DNA of 64,000 bases from Candidatus Poribacteria bacterium (GCA_012270865.1 JAAXHL010000113.1:39809-103808), one strand, 5' to 3'. Positions 34,664 to 44,003 are shown, counted from the stretch's first letter. Numbers and translations: made by a program. Notes: generated from the sequence alone by a model not told the origin.

Positions 34664-35689
34664 ATGAAAACAGCAGTTAGTATCGTTGATGATGCATTTT
34701 ACATTAACGGCGAAATCACTTACCCGGGACGTTCCTATCAAGGGAACAGGGTTGAAGGGTTGCTCATCAACACCCGTATGGTGCAAGGCATCTTTGATGA
34801 TCGGAACCCAGAAACAATTTATATGTGGGAATATCCGGATACAGGTGTGTGGGATCCCGAACGGAATACGCGCGAATTTTTATCGGCGATGCCAACGTGG
34901 CGTGCGCATGGCGTATTGGCGTTCACAATCAATCTCCAAGGTGGGAGCCCCGAAGGCTACTCGAAAGGGCAACCGTGGCACAACTCCGGTATAGAAGCTG
35001 ATGGCAGTCTGAATGCGGACTACCTCTCGCGACTCGAACGGATTATCGACTTTGCGGATGCGCTCGGTATGGTCGTTATCCTCGGTTATTTCTATTTTGG
35101 ACAGGATCAGCGGGTTAAAGACGAAAACGCTGTTAAAAATGCCGTTGACAATGCAACAGGTTGGCTCTTCGACAAAGGATATACCAATGTTATCGTTGAG
35201 GTGAACAACGAATGCAATGTCAGAGTATATACCCATGAAATCCTAAAACCCCCACGGGTACACGAATTAATTGAGAGGGTAAAAGGGACGACCCGCAACG
35301 GTAATAGATTCCTTGTTGGAACGAGTTACGGAGGTGGTGCGGTGCCGCTTGAGAATGTCGTCCGTTCTTCTGATTTCCTGCTCGTTCACGGTAACGGTGT
35401 CAAGGACCCGAATCGCATTATCGAGATGGTGCAACAGACGCGCGAGGTACCCGGGTACCGTCCGATGCCGATTCTTTTTAACGAGGACGACCACTTTGAT
35501 TTCGATAAGCCGTTGAATAACTTTGTCGCTGCTGTCAGCCAATACGCTTCTTGGGGATACTTTGATCCGGGTGAAAACGATTACCACCACGGCTACCAAT
35601 CCGTCCCTGTGCAATGGCAGCTCAACACACCTCGCAAACGTGCCTTTTTTCAGAAAGTCCGAGACATCACTGGTGTCTCTTCGAGATAG
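34664..35689 (+). CDS. glycoside-hydrolase-like TIM-barrel protein (GH-A type)
   Basis: AAAGGA abuts the ATG at 34658, so the next ATG, at 34664 with 6-nt spacing, is the better start. The 341-aa product looks like a GH-A clan barrel: an early [15 protein letters not shown], then [13 protein letters not shown], an acid/base candidate E183 in VEVNNECN at the end of strand 4 and a nucleophile candidate E274 in ILFNEDDH at strand 7. Arrangement resembles putative cellulase-like family 5 proteins, but the family cannot be fixed. There is no signal peptide, so it acts in the cytoplasm unless secreted otherwise. The slipin gene follows 19 nt later. Confidence 0.75.
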   Translation: MKTAVSIVDDAFYINGEITYPGRSYQGNRVEGLLINTRMVQGIFDDRNPETIYMWEYPDTGVWDPERNTREFLSAMPTWRAHGVLAFTINLQGGSPEGYSKGQPWHNSGIEADGSLNADYLSRLERIIDFADALGMVVILGYFYFGQDQRVKDENAVKNAVDNATGWLFDKGYTNVIVEVNNECNVRVYTHEILKPPRVHELIERVKGTTRNGNRFLVGTSYGGGAVPLENVVRSSDFLLVHGNGVKDPNRIIEMVQQTREVPGYRPMPILFNEDDHFDFDKPLNNFVAAVSQYASWGYFDPGENDYHHGYQSVPVQWQLNTPRKRAFFQKVRDITGVSSR

Positions 35690-35708
35690 CAAAGGAAAAA
35701 TTAAAAAT

Positions 35709-36470
35709 ATGCCACAAATTGATCCAATATACTTTACGCTTGCCGTTGTCGGTATCATCATTCTCACAACGAGTGTCAGGATTCTCAAGGAATACGAGCG
35801 CGCCGTTATCTTCCGGCTCGGTCGATTCGTCGGAACCCGCGGTCCAGGTCTCGTCTTTATGATACCTTTCTGGATTGAGCGGATGCAACGTGTAAGTCTC
35901 CGTGTTGTCGTCAACGACGTTACACCACAGGATGTGATTACGAAGGATAACGTCTCTGTCAGCGTTAACGCCGTGCTTACGTTCAGGGTAACCGAACCCG
36001 ATAGAGCCGTCATTGAGGTAGAAGACTTCGGTTTTGCGATTGGTCAGATTGCGCAGACAACGCTCCGCAGTGTGCTCGGACGTGCGGAACTTGATGACCT
36101 ACTCTCGGAACGTGAGAAGCTTAATCAGGATTTAGAAGATATTATCAAAAAGCATTGTGAGCCGTGGGGTGTCGAGGTGATGGCAATGGAGATTAAGCAC
36201 GTCGATCTACCCGTTGAAATGCAGCGCGCGATGGCGAAGCAGGCAGAGGCGGAACGTGAACGTCGCGCCAAAGTCACACACGCAGAGGGTGAATTTGAGT
36301 CTGCCCAGGTGCTAACTGATGCCGCGGAAATTCTCAGTAAAACACCGACATCGGTACAACTCCGGTTCCTTCAGGCATTGGTAGAGGTGAGTGCCGAGAA
36401 AAACTCGACCGTTATTTTCCCTATCCCGATAGATCTACTCAAACCGTTTCTTGATAAAAACACGGAGTAG
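35709..36470 (+). CDS. slipin / stomatin-like SPFH protein
   Basis: The 253-residue SPFH protein has an N-terminal membrane hairpin (residues 6-24) and the core [39 protein letters not shown] and [14 protein letters not shown] typical of slipins. A coiled-coil stretch [15 protein letters not shown] follows, then a C-terminal [27 protein letters not shown]. Slipins assemble as membrane microdomain rings. The nodulation-efficiency-D (NfeD) partner often found upstream is absent here. I use the ATG at 35709 (AAAGGAAAAATTAAAAAT leader); the longer frame is antisense-like sequence of the preceding gene. Confidence 0.92.
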   Translation: MPQIDPIYFTLAVVGIIILTTSVRILKEYERAVIFRLGRFVGTRGPGLVFMIPFWIERMQRVSLRVVVNDVTPQDVITKDNVSVSVNAVLTFRVTEPDRAVIEVEDFGFAIGQIAQTTLRSVLGRAELDDLLSEREKLNQDLEDIIKKHCEPWGVEVMAMEIKHVDLPVEMQRAMAKQAEAERERRAKVTHAEGEFESAQVLTDAAEILSKTPTSVQLRFLQALVEVSAEKNSTVIFPIPIDLLKPFLDKNTE

Positions 36471-36495
36471 GACTGGTTCTTGTGAAGAAAAAAGA

Positions 36496-36524
36496 TTGAC
36501 TTCTCAAATAGAATAGGATATGAT
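36496..36524 (+). promoter_or_regulatory. sigma-70-type promoter deciding the sulfatase start
   Basis: -35 TTGACT (36496-36501), 17-bp spacer, -10 TATGAT (36519-36524). The upstream ATG at 36520 lies inside the -10, so the sulfatase must start further on, at TTG 36556. Confidence 0.75.
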
Positions 36525-36555
36525 AGGGCAAATTGTAAATGCAAAGGAGCCACAA

Positions 36556-37956
36556 TTGAGCAGACCAAATATCCTATTCATCATGTCCGATGACCACGCT
36601 TCACACGCGATCAGCAGCTACGGGAGTCGGATTAATCAGACACCCCACCTTGATCGTATCGCAGATGGCGGTATGGTTCTCCAAAACTGTTTCTGTGTCA
36701 ACTCAATCTGTACACCGAGCCGTGCGAACATTCTGACAGGTCAACATAGCCACCTTAATGGTGTCAAGACGATAGGCGATCATTTTGATGGTAAAAGACC
36801 GAACGTCGCGAAGATGCTACAGGCGGACGGTTATCAAACTGCTATGGTCGGGAAATGGCACCTCGGACACGGTGGCGATGCCGATCCTACAGGTTTTGAC
36901 TATTGGAACGTGCTGCCCGGACAGGGACTCTATCACGATCCGGTGATGATTGAGCCGCACGGGAGAACGACGCATAAAGGCTACGCCACTGACATCATTA
37001 CCGATTTTTCGTTGGAATGGCTGCAGAACCGGGACAGGGAGCGTCCCTTCTTCATGATGTGCCACCACAAGGCACCACACCGTCCATGGGATTCCGATGA
37101 TAAGCACGCCGACATGTTCGAGGACGGCGACGTTCCGATGCCGGACAACTTCTTTGACGACTACGCGAACCGTTCAAACGCCGCGAAGGAAGCAAAGATG
37201 CGCGTCTTTGACCACATGACCGAAAGAGACCTCAAGATTGATAAACTCGGTCCACCACCGGAGGGGTTATCTGATAAGGAGAGGGCAAACTGGAACTATC
37301 AGCGGTATATCAAAGAATATCTCCGCTGCGTTGCTTCAATTGATGATAACGTTGGACGGATGCTCGACTACCTCGACGAAGATGGTATCGCAGACGATAC
37401 GATTGTCATCTACACCTCTGACCAAGGGTTCTTTTTAGGGGACCACGGTTGGTACGACAAACGGTTCATGTACGAAGAATCGTTACGGATGCCGTTCCTT
37501 GTCCGTTATCCACGTGAGATTCAACCCGGTAGCTCGTCCGACGCAATGGCACTCAATATCGACTTCGCAGAGACTTGGCTCGACTACGCAGGCGTGTCTA
37601 TTCCTGAGGACATGCAGGGTGAGAGTCTACGTCCAATCCTCAACGGTGAGACACCTGACGACTGGCGCGCGTCTATGTACTACCGTTATTGGATGCACCT
37701 TTCACACCACTATGTCGCTGCACACTACGGAATACGGACGCATCGGTATAAACTGATCTATTACTACGGCGAGGCACTCGGTACAACGGGATCTATTGAT
37801 GAATCGAAAGAACCGGAATGGGAACTTTTTGATCTGGAGAAAGATCCTAACGAGATGTGCAGCGTCTACGACGATCCGGCTTACGCTGATGTCGTTACCG
37901 AATTGACAGAAGAGTTATACCGACTCAAAGCAGAAGCCAAAGACGAAGAAGAATAG
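36556..37956 (+). CDS. sulfatase (formylglycine-dependent, CxPSR type)
   Basis: The start is TTG with AAAGGAG 6 nt upstream; the promoter's -10 covers the earlier ATG. The 466-residue enzyme cleaves sulfate esters, using a formylglycine made from the Cys of CTPSR (C52). Metal ligands D12 and D13 (MSDDHA), the GKWHLGH loop and TSDQGFFLGDHGWYDKR are all in place. No signal peptide is visible, so it may be cytoplasmic, fitting a substrate that is imported. Neighbours are mannonate dehydratase, a PQQ propeller and a sialidase, pointing to uronate-rich sulfated glycans. Confidence 0.94.
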   Translation: MSRPNILFIMSDDHASHAISSYGSRINQTPHLDRIADGGMVLQNCFCVNSICTPSRANILTGQHSHLNGVKTIGDHFDGKRPNVAKMLQADGYQTAMVGKWHLGHGGDADPTGFDYWNVLPGQGLYHDPVMIEPHGRTTHKGYATDIITDFSLEWLQNRDRERPFFMMCHHKAPHRPWDSDDKHADMFEDGDVPMPDNFFDDYANRSNAAKEAKMRVFDHMTERDLKIDKLGPPPEGLSDKERANWNYQRYIKEYLRCVASIDDNVGRMLDYLDEDGIADDTIVIYTSDQGFFLGDHGWYDKRFMYEESLRMPFLVRYPREIQPGSSSDAMALNIDFAETWLDYAGVSIPEDMQGESLRPILNGETPDDWRASMYYRYWMHLSHHYVAAHYGIRTHRYKLIYYYGEALGTTGSIDESKEPEWELFDLEKDPNEMCSVYDDPAYADVVTELTEELYRLKAEAKDEEE

Positions 37957-38048
37957 TTATTGGCGGTCGGCTGTCACTTGGGGACGTTCTACCTTCTACA
38001 GAGACCTCTTAACTAACGGCTGACAACTACAAAATACGGAGGCAGAAA

Positions 38049-39068
38049 ATGGCACATCAGAGTCCACTCCGCAATATTGAACCCGGTATGAAAGTTACGG
38101 CGCAGATGTCGCCGGAACCGAGTGAGGCAGACTTACAGTTCGCGAAACAGATGGATGTTGATTATGTCGTCCTCTGGACGAATGGTGAGAATGCGAACTA
38201 CGACTATTTCATGAGCCGCCGCGAGATTTTTGAGAATGCGGGACTCAAAATCTACGGGTTTGGCAACAGCGATGTCCACAATCAGGACGCGATTGTGCTG
38301 AACTTGGAGAACCGCGACGCAAAGGTTGAGCAGTATAAGCGGTATATTCGTGATCTTGGCAGAGCGGGGATTCCGTATACAACGTATGCACACATGGGTA
38401 ACGGTATCTGGAGTACCGAACGCGAAACGACGCGTGGCGGCGCGAGCGCGAGGGGTTTCAACCTTGAAACTGCCGAAGAAGGACACTGGGGTGGCAACAA
38501 ATATAAAATGCCACTCTCACACGGTCGCGAATACGCCGAAGAAGAACTCTGGGACAATTACACTTACTTTATCAAGCAGGCGGCACCTGTCGCTGAGGAG
38601 GCAGGTGTAATGATCGGTATCCACCCCGACGATCCACCGGCACTGAATCTCGCCGGAATTCCGAGGTGTATTTTCAGCAGTTTTGAAGGCTACAAACGCG
38701 CCCTTGAGATTGCCGATAGCCCGAATGTGGGGATGTGTTTCTGTGTCGGTTGCTGGTTGGAAGGCGGCGACCTGATGGGTAAAGATGTTATCGAGTCCAT
38801 CCGATATTTCGGTGAACGCGACAAGATTTTCAAGGTGCATTTCCGCAATGTCGATCAACCGCTCCCGCATTTCGTCGAGACCTTCGTCGATAACGGCTAC
38901 CAAGATATGTACCACGTAGCGAAAGCACTCCGCGAAGTGGATTTCAACGGCGTGCTAATTCCGGATCATATTCCGAGTATGGCGGGTGAGCATCGCGTGG
39001 GTACGGCTTATACGATCGCCTACATGAACGCTCTTGTGAAACGCGCCAATGAGGAGGTCGCTGCGTGA
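38049..39068 (+). CDS. uxuA: mannonate dehydratase family protein (UxuA-like)
   Basis: This 339-aa TIM-barrel enzyme probably converts D-mannonate to 2-keto-3-deoxygluconate. Metal-binding residues expected for UxuA can be placed: H192 (IHPDDPP), C232 (FCVGCW), H264 (VHFRNVD) and D306 (IPDHIPSM). The sequence is shorter and more diverged than E. coli UxuA, so a related dehydratase or sugar isomerase remains possible. It follows the sulfatase and overlaps the PQQ gene by 4 nt (GTGA). The KDG-kinase-like gene at 59493 could take the product onward. The Shine-Dalgarno is GGAGG. Confidence 0.85.
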   Translation: MAHQSPLRNIEPGMKVTAQMSPEPSEADLQFAKQMDVDYVVLWTNGENANYDYFMSRREIFENAGLKIYGFGNSDVHNQDAIVLNLENRDAKVEQYKRYIRDLGRAGIPYTTYAHMGNGIWSTERETTRGGASARGFNLETAEEGHWGGNKYKMPLSHGREYAEEELWDNYTYFIKQAAPVAEEAGVMIGIHPDDPPALNLAGIPRCIFSSFEGYKRALEIADSPNVGMCFCVGCWLEGGDLMGKDVIESIRYFGERDKIFKVHFRNVDQPLPHFVETFVDNGYQDMYHVAKALREVDFNGVLIPDHIPSMAGEHRVGTAYTIAYMNALVKRANEEVAA

Positions 39069-40405
39069 GAACATTCGCGCGCGTTTTCTTGCTGTTCCTG
39101 CTCCTTTTATCAATTGGGGTCTTAGGTGTTTATGCTGCCGATTGGAACGACTTCCTCGGTCCAGAACGGAACGGTAAATCGTTGGAAAAGATAGACATCC
39201 ATCCGTGGGATAAAACGGGGCCGCCGGTCGTCTGGCACAAGCAGGTTGGGACGAGTTACGGCGCGCCTACCGTTGCTAACGGACGGGTGTTTATCTTTGC
39301 TCGGCACGGGAGTAAGGCGCGGCTCACCTGCATGGAAAGCGCGACTGGTGATGAACTCTGGCAGTTTGAATACCCGACAGACTATGAAGATATGTACGGT
39401 TATAACAACGGGCCACGGTGCTGTCCTGTTGTTGACGACGATCGTGTTTATATTTTTGGTGCCGAGGGGATGCTACACTGCGTCCGGGTTTCAGATGGTG
39501 AAGAATTGTGGAAGGTTGACACCACAACACAGTTCCACGTCGTACAAAATTTCTTTGGTATCGCTTCAACGCCTGCAATTGAAGGTGAGTTGCTCATCGT
39601 CCAGATAGGCGGTTCGCCACCGGGTAGTCCTCAGGATATTTGGGCAGCAAACGGTAGACCCGATCCAAACGGGAGCGGTATCGTCGCCTTTAACAAACAT
39701 ACCGGTGAGGTTGTTTATCAAATTGCTGATGAGCTCGCGAGTTATGCGAGTCCTATTTTTGCAACTATTGACAATAGGCGATGGGGGTTCGCGTTTCTCC
39801 GTGGCGGACTTGTCGGGTTTGAACCCGCATCGGGTGAGATAGATTTCCACTACCCGTGGCGGCACCGTAAGATTGAATCCGTCAACGCATCGAGTCCGGT
39901 TGTCGCTGGCGACCATATCTTTATCAGCGAGTCTTATGGAATGGGGAGTTCGGTCCTCAAGGTCCACCCGGGCGGCTACGAGGTGGTATGGAAAGATAGT
40001 GCCTCGCGCAGGAACAAGTCGATGGAATTGCACTGGAACACCGCGATCCATCATGACGGTTATCTCTATGCCTGCAGCGGGCAACACCCGAACGGTGCCG
40101 AACTCCGCTGCGTGGAACTCAAAACCGGTAAAGTTGCCTGGTCGCAACGCGTTGACGAACGCGCCTCGCTGCTCTGGGTGAACGACTATTTTATTTATCT
40201 CGGTGAATACGGACGTTTGATGCTCCTTAAATGCACGCCTGAGAAATTAGAGGTAATTTCACAAGTCTCCTCACTGAGAGACGAAAATAGTAGGTTGTTA
40301 GTGAAATATCCGGCTTGGGCAGCACCCGTATTGGCAGACGGTTATCTCTACATCCGCGGCAAAGATCGGCTCGTCTGCTTTGATTTGCGTTCAAGAACTG
40401 AATGA
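39065..40405 (+). CDS. secreted PQQ/BamB-like beta-propeller protein
   Basis: The 446-residue protein has a signal peptide ending near VYA-A and repeated blades: WHKQVGTSYGAPTVANGRVF, ESATGDELWQFEY, GMLHCVRVSDGEELW, FNKHTGEVVYQ, VELKTGKVAWSQ and DRLVCFDLRS. Each has the AxDxxTGxxxW-type tryptophan motif of PQQ propellers. No quinone-coordinating residues of true PQQ dehydrogenases were seen, so it is probably a structural or binding propeller of the type widespread in planctomycete-like genomes. The GTG start overlaps the uxuA stop by 4 nt, giving translational coupling. Its stop codon touches the stop of the convergent sialidase gene with no gap. Confidence 0.85.
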   Translation: MRTFARVFLLFLLLLSIGVLGVYAADWNDFLGPERNGKSLEKIDIHPWDKTGPPVVWHKQVGTSYGAPTVANGRVFIFARHGSKARLTCMESATGDELWQFEYPTDYEDMYGYNNGPRCCPVVDDDRVYIFGAEGMLHCVRVSDGEELWKVDTTTQFHVVQNFFGIASTPAIEGELLIVQIGGSPPGSPQDIWAANGRPDPNGSGIVAFNKHTGEVVYQIADELASYASPIFATIDNRRWGFAFLRGGLVGFEPASGEIDFHYPWRHRKIESVNASSPVVAGDHIFISESYGMGSSVLKVHPGGYEVVWKDSASRRNKSMELHWNTAIHHDGYLYACSGQHPNGAELRCVELKTGKVAWSQRVDERASLLWVNDYFIYLGEYGRLMLLKCTPEKLEVISQVSSLRDENSRLLVKYPAWAAPVLADGYLYIRGKDRLVCFDLRSRTE

Positions 40406-41494
40406 CTACGGTTTCCACAACGTTGCTTCAATGAAGCGTTCACCGTCCGGTTCTTCATCAAAATAGTAGGCGGTTACTACGGTACCATCAGGACGTTGTA
40501 CAGTGCGCGGGTAGCCGATGTCGTGGTCGCCGCCGTTATCGCGTAGGACAATCTCCTCACCCCAAGTCTTGCCGGCATCGCTGCTCAACTTCGCGCAGAT
40601 CCGATGCGGTGTATCCCGATATCCGTAGATCAGACACAATCTACCGTCGTGCAGGAGGGTTAGCGTCGGTGGATTCCCGCCGCGTCCGGTATTCTCCACG
40701 GGTCTGTTCACGTAATCCCATGTCTGTCCGTTATTGTCCGAACCGTAGAGGTCAATCCAGTTTTGTCGTTCTTCCCAGTCTGAACCTGAAGCGTTCCCGC
40801 GTCCTCGGCACCGGACAGCGACTAAAATATGCGACTCGGATAGCCGAACACTTGCAGGCATAATCGCGAACCCTTCAGGTTCCGGTCCGATTTGAGACAG
40901 CAGCGAGAACGATTCGCCACCATCGGTTGTCTTCGCGCAGAATATTAAACCTTCTTCACCGTCTGATTTTGATGCAGTCAGGAACACCAAGCATTCGTCT
41001 GAACCTGAGAGTAAGTAGTCGGTTCGTGCTGCGATGCCGGTGTATCCGAACATCGGGAGTTTAAAGGGGCCGTTCCAACTTTTGCACCGATCTGTGGAGG
41101 TATAAAACCACGAATAGGCACCGGCTCTCAGTCCGGATCTACTGCACATCATTGCGAAATCGGGATGCGCGAAATCGACACGGTTCGGTATCTCGAATGA
41201 AGCCTCTGCTTCGAGTCTATGCCGTTCTTCGACGTGTTCATCCGCGGAAAGTGTGCCTCTCGCCGGGAGACGACACGGTGTTTCGGAGACCTGCCATGTC
41301 TCACCGCCATCTAAGCTGCGTCCTTGCATCCCTATAAAGGGTTTATCTCGGTCGCGACGGTGGAACCCCGCATCCGATTTGTGGTATCCGACGGTGAACC
41401 CGACGATGATCTCATTGTCATAAGCCCAAATGCCGTAATTTGCTGGCCAGCCAGCGTATCTGCCTGGCTCACGATAGATAGTAACTTGTCGCAT
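40406..41494 (-). CDS. sialidase/neuraminidase-fold (BNR-repeat) protein
   Basis: The 362-aa protein has a six-bladed sialidase propeller. Asp-box (SxDxGxTW) repeats are GRSLDGGETW, YTSTDRCKSW, AKTTDGGESF, YGSDNNGQTW and LSSDAGKTW. No signal peptide is visible. Catalytic residues of true sialidases (Arg triad, Tyr/Glu) cannot be confirmed, so it may be an exo-alpha-sialidase or another glycan-active BNR protein. The start ATG lacks a strong Shine-Dalgarno. It fits with the sulfatase and uronate genes next to it. Confidence 0.85.
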   Translation of the reverse strand: MRQVTIYREPGRYAGWPANYGIWAYDNEIIVGFTVGYHKSDAGFHRRDRDKPFIGMQGRSLDGGETWQVSETPCRLPARGTLSADEHVEERHRLEAEASFEIPNRVDFAHPDFAMMCSRSGLRAGAYSWFYTSTDRCKSWNGPFKLPMFGYTGIAARTDYLLSGSDECLVFLTASKSDGEEGLIFCAKTTDGGESFSLLSQIGPEPEGFAIMPASVRLSESHILVAVRCRGRGNASGSDWEERQNWIDLYGSDNNGQTWDYVNRPVENTGRGGNPPTLTLLHDGRLCLIYGYRDTPHRICAKLSSDAGKTWGEEIVLRDNGGDHDIGYPRTVQRPDGTVVTAYYFDEEPDGERFIEATLWKP

Positions 41495-41573
41495 ATTTGT
41501 TTCGATGCCTCATTTCTATTTAGATGATTTTTGCACAGTATACCATCAATCAGCCTTTTCGACGATGAAAAAC

Positions 41574-41602
41574 TTGACAATTTTCGGGAGTGGCGTTAAC
41601 AT
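41574..41602 (+). promoter_or_regulatory. sigma-70-type promoter upstream of the hairpin array and TPR gene
   Basis: -35 TTGACA (41574-41579), 17-bp spacer, -10 TAACAT (41597-41602). The first hairpin repeat begins 39 nt later, so the 5' leader (about 215 nt) carries the whole array. Confidence 0.65.
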
Positions 41603-41640
41603 TTATAGTAAGGTTTGTAATTAATGGTACATCAATAAAA

Positions 41641-41800
41641 AGCGGGGTTACAAACCCCGCCTGCAACGAAGGCATTTAAAGAAAGCGGGGTTACAAACCC
41701 CGCCTGCAACGGAGAGATTTAAAGAGAACGGGGCTATAAATCGTGAAGAAACACCCCAGCAAAAACCCTGCAATGGGGACCTCGCCTGCAACGGAGACAT
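41641..41800 (+). repeat. tandem hairpin array in the TPR-gene leader
   Basis: Two 43-bp units (41641-41683 and 41684-41726) each carry a GC-rich hairpin followed by CTGCAACG and ATTTAAAG. A third, degenerate unit has its hairpin disrupted by the GAAGAAACACC-CAGCAAAAACCC block shared with element D and ends in CTCGCCTGCAACGGAGACATTT. The rest of 41495-41824 holds the promoter above and no gene. Confidence 0.85.
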
Positions 41801-41824
41801 TTCACGAAATTTTTGGATAACCGA

Positions 41825-43003
41825 ATGCGAAATTTATTAACAACCGTCATCATTTTCTGGCTCTGTGTGTCGTTCTTCAGTGTTGTCGCTGAAAAAGTTG
41901 ACGATCATAACAAATATGTCCAGCATGTAGAACAGGGGTTTGCTTTCATGTTCCAAGGTCATAACCAGAAGGCTATCTCCGAGTTTGAAGCCGCGCTGGT
42001 GCTTGAACCTGATCACGCTGAAGTGCTCCACTACCTCGGCATGGCTCAGGCACAAGAACAATTCTGGAACCGAGCTGTTGAAAGTTACCAACGTTCTTTA
42101 GCGTTAATGCCGGACAACATTGAGGCACTGTATTCACTCGGTGTTGTGTATTTCAAACTTGATAAATGGGGGGATGCGGTGCCGGTATTACAACGGGTTG
42201 TCGAACTTTCACCGCAACACGCGCGCGGCTACGAGGTCCTTGGTAAGTCGCTTGTAAAACTCCGTCAGTATGCAGAGGCAGTCCCTATTTTGACAAAGGC
42301 ACTTGAATTGAAGCCACAGGCGGCAGGGACATATAATGAACTCGGTACGGCACGTCTTAATTTAAAGGAATACACAGCCGCGATTGAGAACTTCAAACAG
42401 GCACTGACATACGGACCGGCGCGCTACGCGGAACCGCACTACGGACTCGGGATGGCTTATCTCCGTTTGGGTGACCGTGAGAAAAGCAGAGCCGAGATGC
42501 AAATTTATCAGCAGCTGCAAAAGGAATTCGCCGAATATGAACGTCTCACGCGTCTCACACGCGCGGAACCGAACAATCTCGAAGCGTGGACAGGTTTAGC
42601 CACAGCGTTGATGAACCAAAAGAACTATGGTCAAGCGGTCCAAGCGTTTCAGCGGTGTATTGAACTTGCACCGAACGATGCCACTTTTCATCACGGTCTC
42701 AGTCGAGCGTTTATGAATTTAAACTATCCTAAACACGCTGCGCAAGCTGCCCGAAGAGCCATCCAATTGCGTCCGAATGAAGCGATCCTCTATAACACCC
42801 TCGGCAGTACGTACGCGATGCAAGGGGACCAGAAAAACGCGCTCGTAGCGTTCCAAAAAGCGGTTGAACTCGACACTGATCAACCGTACTATCACCTTAA
42901 TCTTTCAAAGTTATATCAGAGTCTCGGTAACCAGAAACTCGCGCAGGAGCATTACCGCGCTTATGAACACTTTTTGTCGGTCCAGAAATCGAAACAGAAA
43001 TAG
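41825..43003 (+). CDS. secreted TPR-repeat protein
   Basis: The 392-residue protein has a signal peptide (MRNLLTTVIIFWLCVSFFSVVA) and about ten tetratricopeptide repeats, each with the W-LG-Y-A-P pattern, for example YLGMAQAQEQFWNRAVESYQ and SLGVVYFKLDKWGDAV. Repeats 6 and 7 are separated by a helical linker near residue 230. It should act as a periplasmic protein-binding scaffold. It is followed by an FGE-like gene and a CRTAC1 gene. TPR plus CRTAC1 (ASPIC/UnbV) pairs recur in such genomes, so I infer a joint role. The TTG at 41813 is an alternative start. Confidence 0.88.
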   Translation: MRNLLTTVIIFWLCVSFFSVVAEKVDDHNKYVQHVEQGFAFMFQGHNQKAISEFEAALVLEPDHAEVLHYLGMAQAQEQFWNRAVESYQRSLALMPDNIEALYSLGVVYFKLDKWGDAVPVLQRVVELSPQHARGYEVLGKSLVKLRQYAEAVPILTKALELKPQAAGTYNELGTARLNLKEYTAAIENFKQALTYGPARYAEPHYGLGMAYLRLGDREKSRAEMQIYQQLQKEFAEYERLTRLTRAEPNNLEAWTGLATALMNQKNYGQAVQAFQRCIELAPNDATFHHGLSRAFMNLNYPKHAAQAARRAIQLRPNEAILYNTLGSTYAMQGDQKNALVAFQKAVELDTDQPYYHLNLSKLYQSLGNQKLAQEHYRAYEHFLSVQKSKQK

Positions 43004-43014
43004 TCCTTTCAATG

Positions 43015-43176
43015 TCGGCACTACATCAGAGCGGGGTTACAAACCCCGCCAACGTTGGTGTTTTGGAATCGGCACTACATCAGAGCGGGGTTACAAACCC
43101 CGCCAACGTTGGTGCTTTGGAATCGGCACTACATCAGAGCGGGGTTACAAACCCCGTCAACGTTGGTGTTTTGGAA
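43015..43176 (+). repeat. three perfect-length 54-bp tandem repeats with GC hairpin
   Basis: Three units of exactly 54 bp begin at 43015, 43069 and 43123. Each contains CACTACATCAGAG, the hairpin stem GCGGGGTT/AACCCCGC (43031, 43085, 43139) and AACGTTGGTG. The copies differ by very few bases (third: CCGTCAACG). Period 54 is divisible by 3, so all are open in the frame of the FGE-like gene, but they precede its real start. The array sits in the gap between the TPR and FGE-like genes. Confidence 0.92.
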
Positions 43177-43193
43177 AGAGTCCTCTCTGTATT

Positions 43194-44003
43194 ATGGTGC
43201 GGTTCCTCTCTGTTTTGCTTTTGAGTCTTGTGATTTGTGCCGCTATGTATGCTGAAACGACAGCAGATATGATCCTAATCGCTGCTGGCACGTTTACAAT
43301 GGGGAGCGACAAGCGTGCTGCCGATGAGAAACCGATGCATAAGGTCTATCTCGACGCTTACTATATCGGCAAATATGAGGTCACAAACGCCGAGTACTAT
43401 GAATTTTGGAAGCAGCAATCCGATTCTGAACGGACACCTGAAAACTTCTCACATCTTCCCCAGATTGGTGATTGGCCCGCACGTGCCGAGCAGTTTCCGA
43501 ACCATCCGGTTGTCGGTGTTTCGTGGCATGATGCGAACGCGTATGCGGCATGGAAAGGGATGCGTCTTCCGACGGAAGCGGAATGGGAAAAAGCGGCGCG
43601 CGGCTATACAAATAGAGTATGGCCCTGGGGCAACGCGGTTGAACCTTATGCGAATACCGATGCCGACGATGACGGCTATCAGAATCGCCTCGCACCGGTT
43701 GGCAGCTTTCCGCAAGGTAAGAGCTACTACGGCGTGATGGATATGGCGGGGAACGTTTGGGAGTGGACGGCGGATTGGTATAGCGATGTCTATTATTGGT
43801 ATAGTTCACAAGCGGCGGCGAAACGTCCGAAGAAGAATCCGACGGGACCAGATGTCGGGAGTTGGCGTGTCCTCCGTGGCGGCTCTTGGATTGATAAAAT
43901 CGCTCGCTGCAGCACAACGTTCCGGTTCTACCTCTATCCAAACTTGAAGACCTCGTTTGTCGGTTTTCGACTTGCAAAAACCGCCGAAAAAACAGAAAAA
44001 TAA
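43194..44003 (+). CDS. formylglycine-generating-enzyme (SUMF1)-like secreted protein
   Basis: I place the start at ATG 43194, which gives a signal peptide (MVRFLSVLLLSLVICAAMYA). The longer frame runs through the 54-bp repeats. The 269-aa product carries the whole FGE-sulfatase domain: IAAGTFTMGSDKRAADEKP, YYIGKYEVTNAEYYEF, VVGVSWHDANAYAAWKGMRLPTEAEWEKAARG, GNVWEWTADWY and LRGGSWIDKIARCSTTFRFYL. True FGE needs two cysteines near the end. Here the position of the first is Asp (SWID), and only the later Cys remains. It is thus probably an FGE-fold protein without oxidase activity, rather than a maturase. Confidence 0.85.
   Translation: MVRFLSVLLLSLVICAAMYAETTADMILIAAGTFTMGSDKRAADEKPMHKVYLDAYYIGKYEVTNAEYYEFWKQQSDSERTPENFSHLPQIGDWPARAEQFPNHPVVGVSWHDANAYAAWKGMRLPTEAEWEKAARGYTNRVWPWGNAVEPYANTDADDDGYQNRLAPVGSFPQGKSYYGVMDMAGNVWEWTADWYSDVYYWYSSQAAAKRPKKNPTGPDVGSWRVLRGGSWIDKIARCSTTFRFYLYPNLKTSFVGFRLAKTAEKTEK

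Noticed and set aside
35523..35708. N-terminal extension of the slipin
   Set aside because: It lies in the alternate frame of the upstream gene's coding region and precedes the membrane hairpin; a ribosome-binding site is at 35690-35700.
43015..43176. Three 54-bp repeats as a CRISPR array
   Set aside because: The units are directly tandem and nearly identical over their whole length, without unique spacers, and no cas gene is present.
42864..43193. Coding extension before the FGE-like gene
   Set aside because: It overlaps the TPR gene in another frame and then reads through the 54-bp repeats; the signal peptide at 43194 marks the real start.
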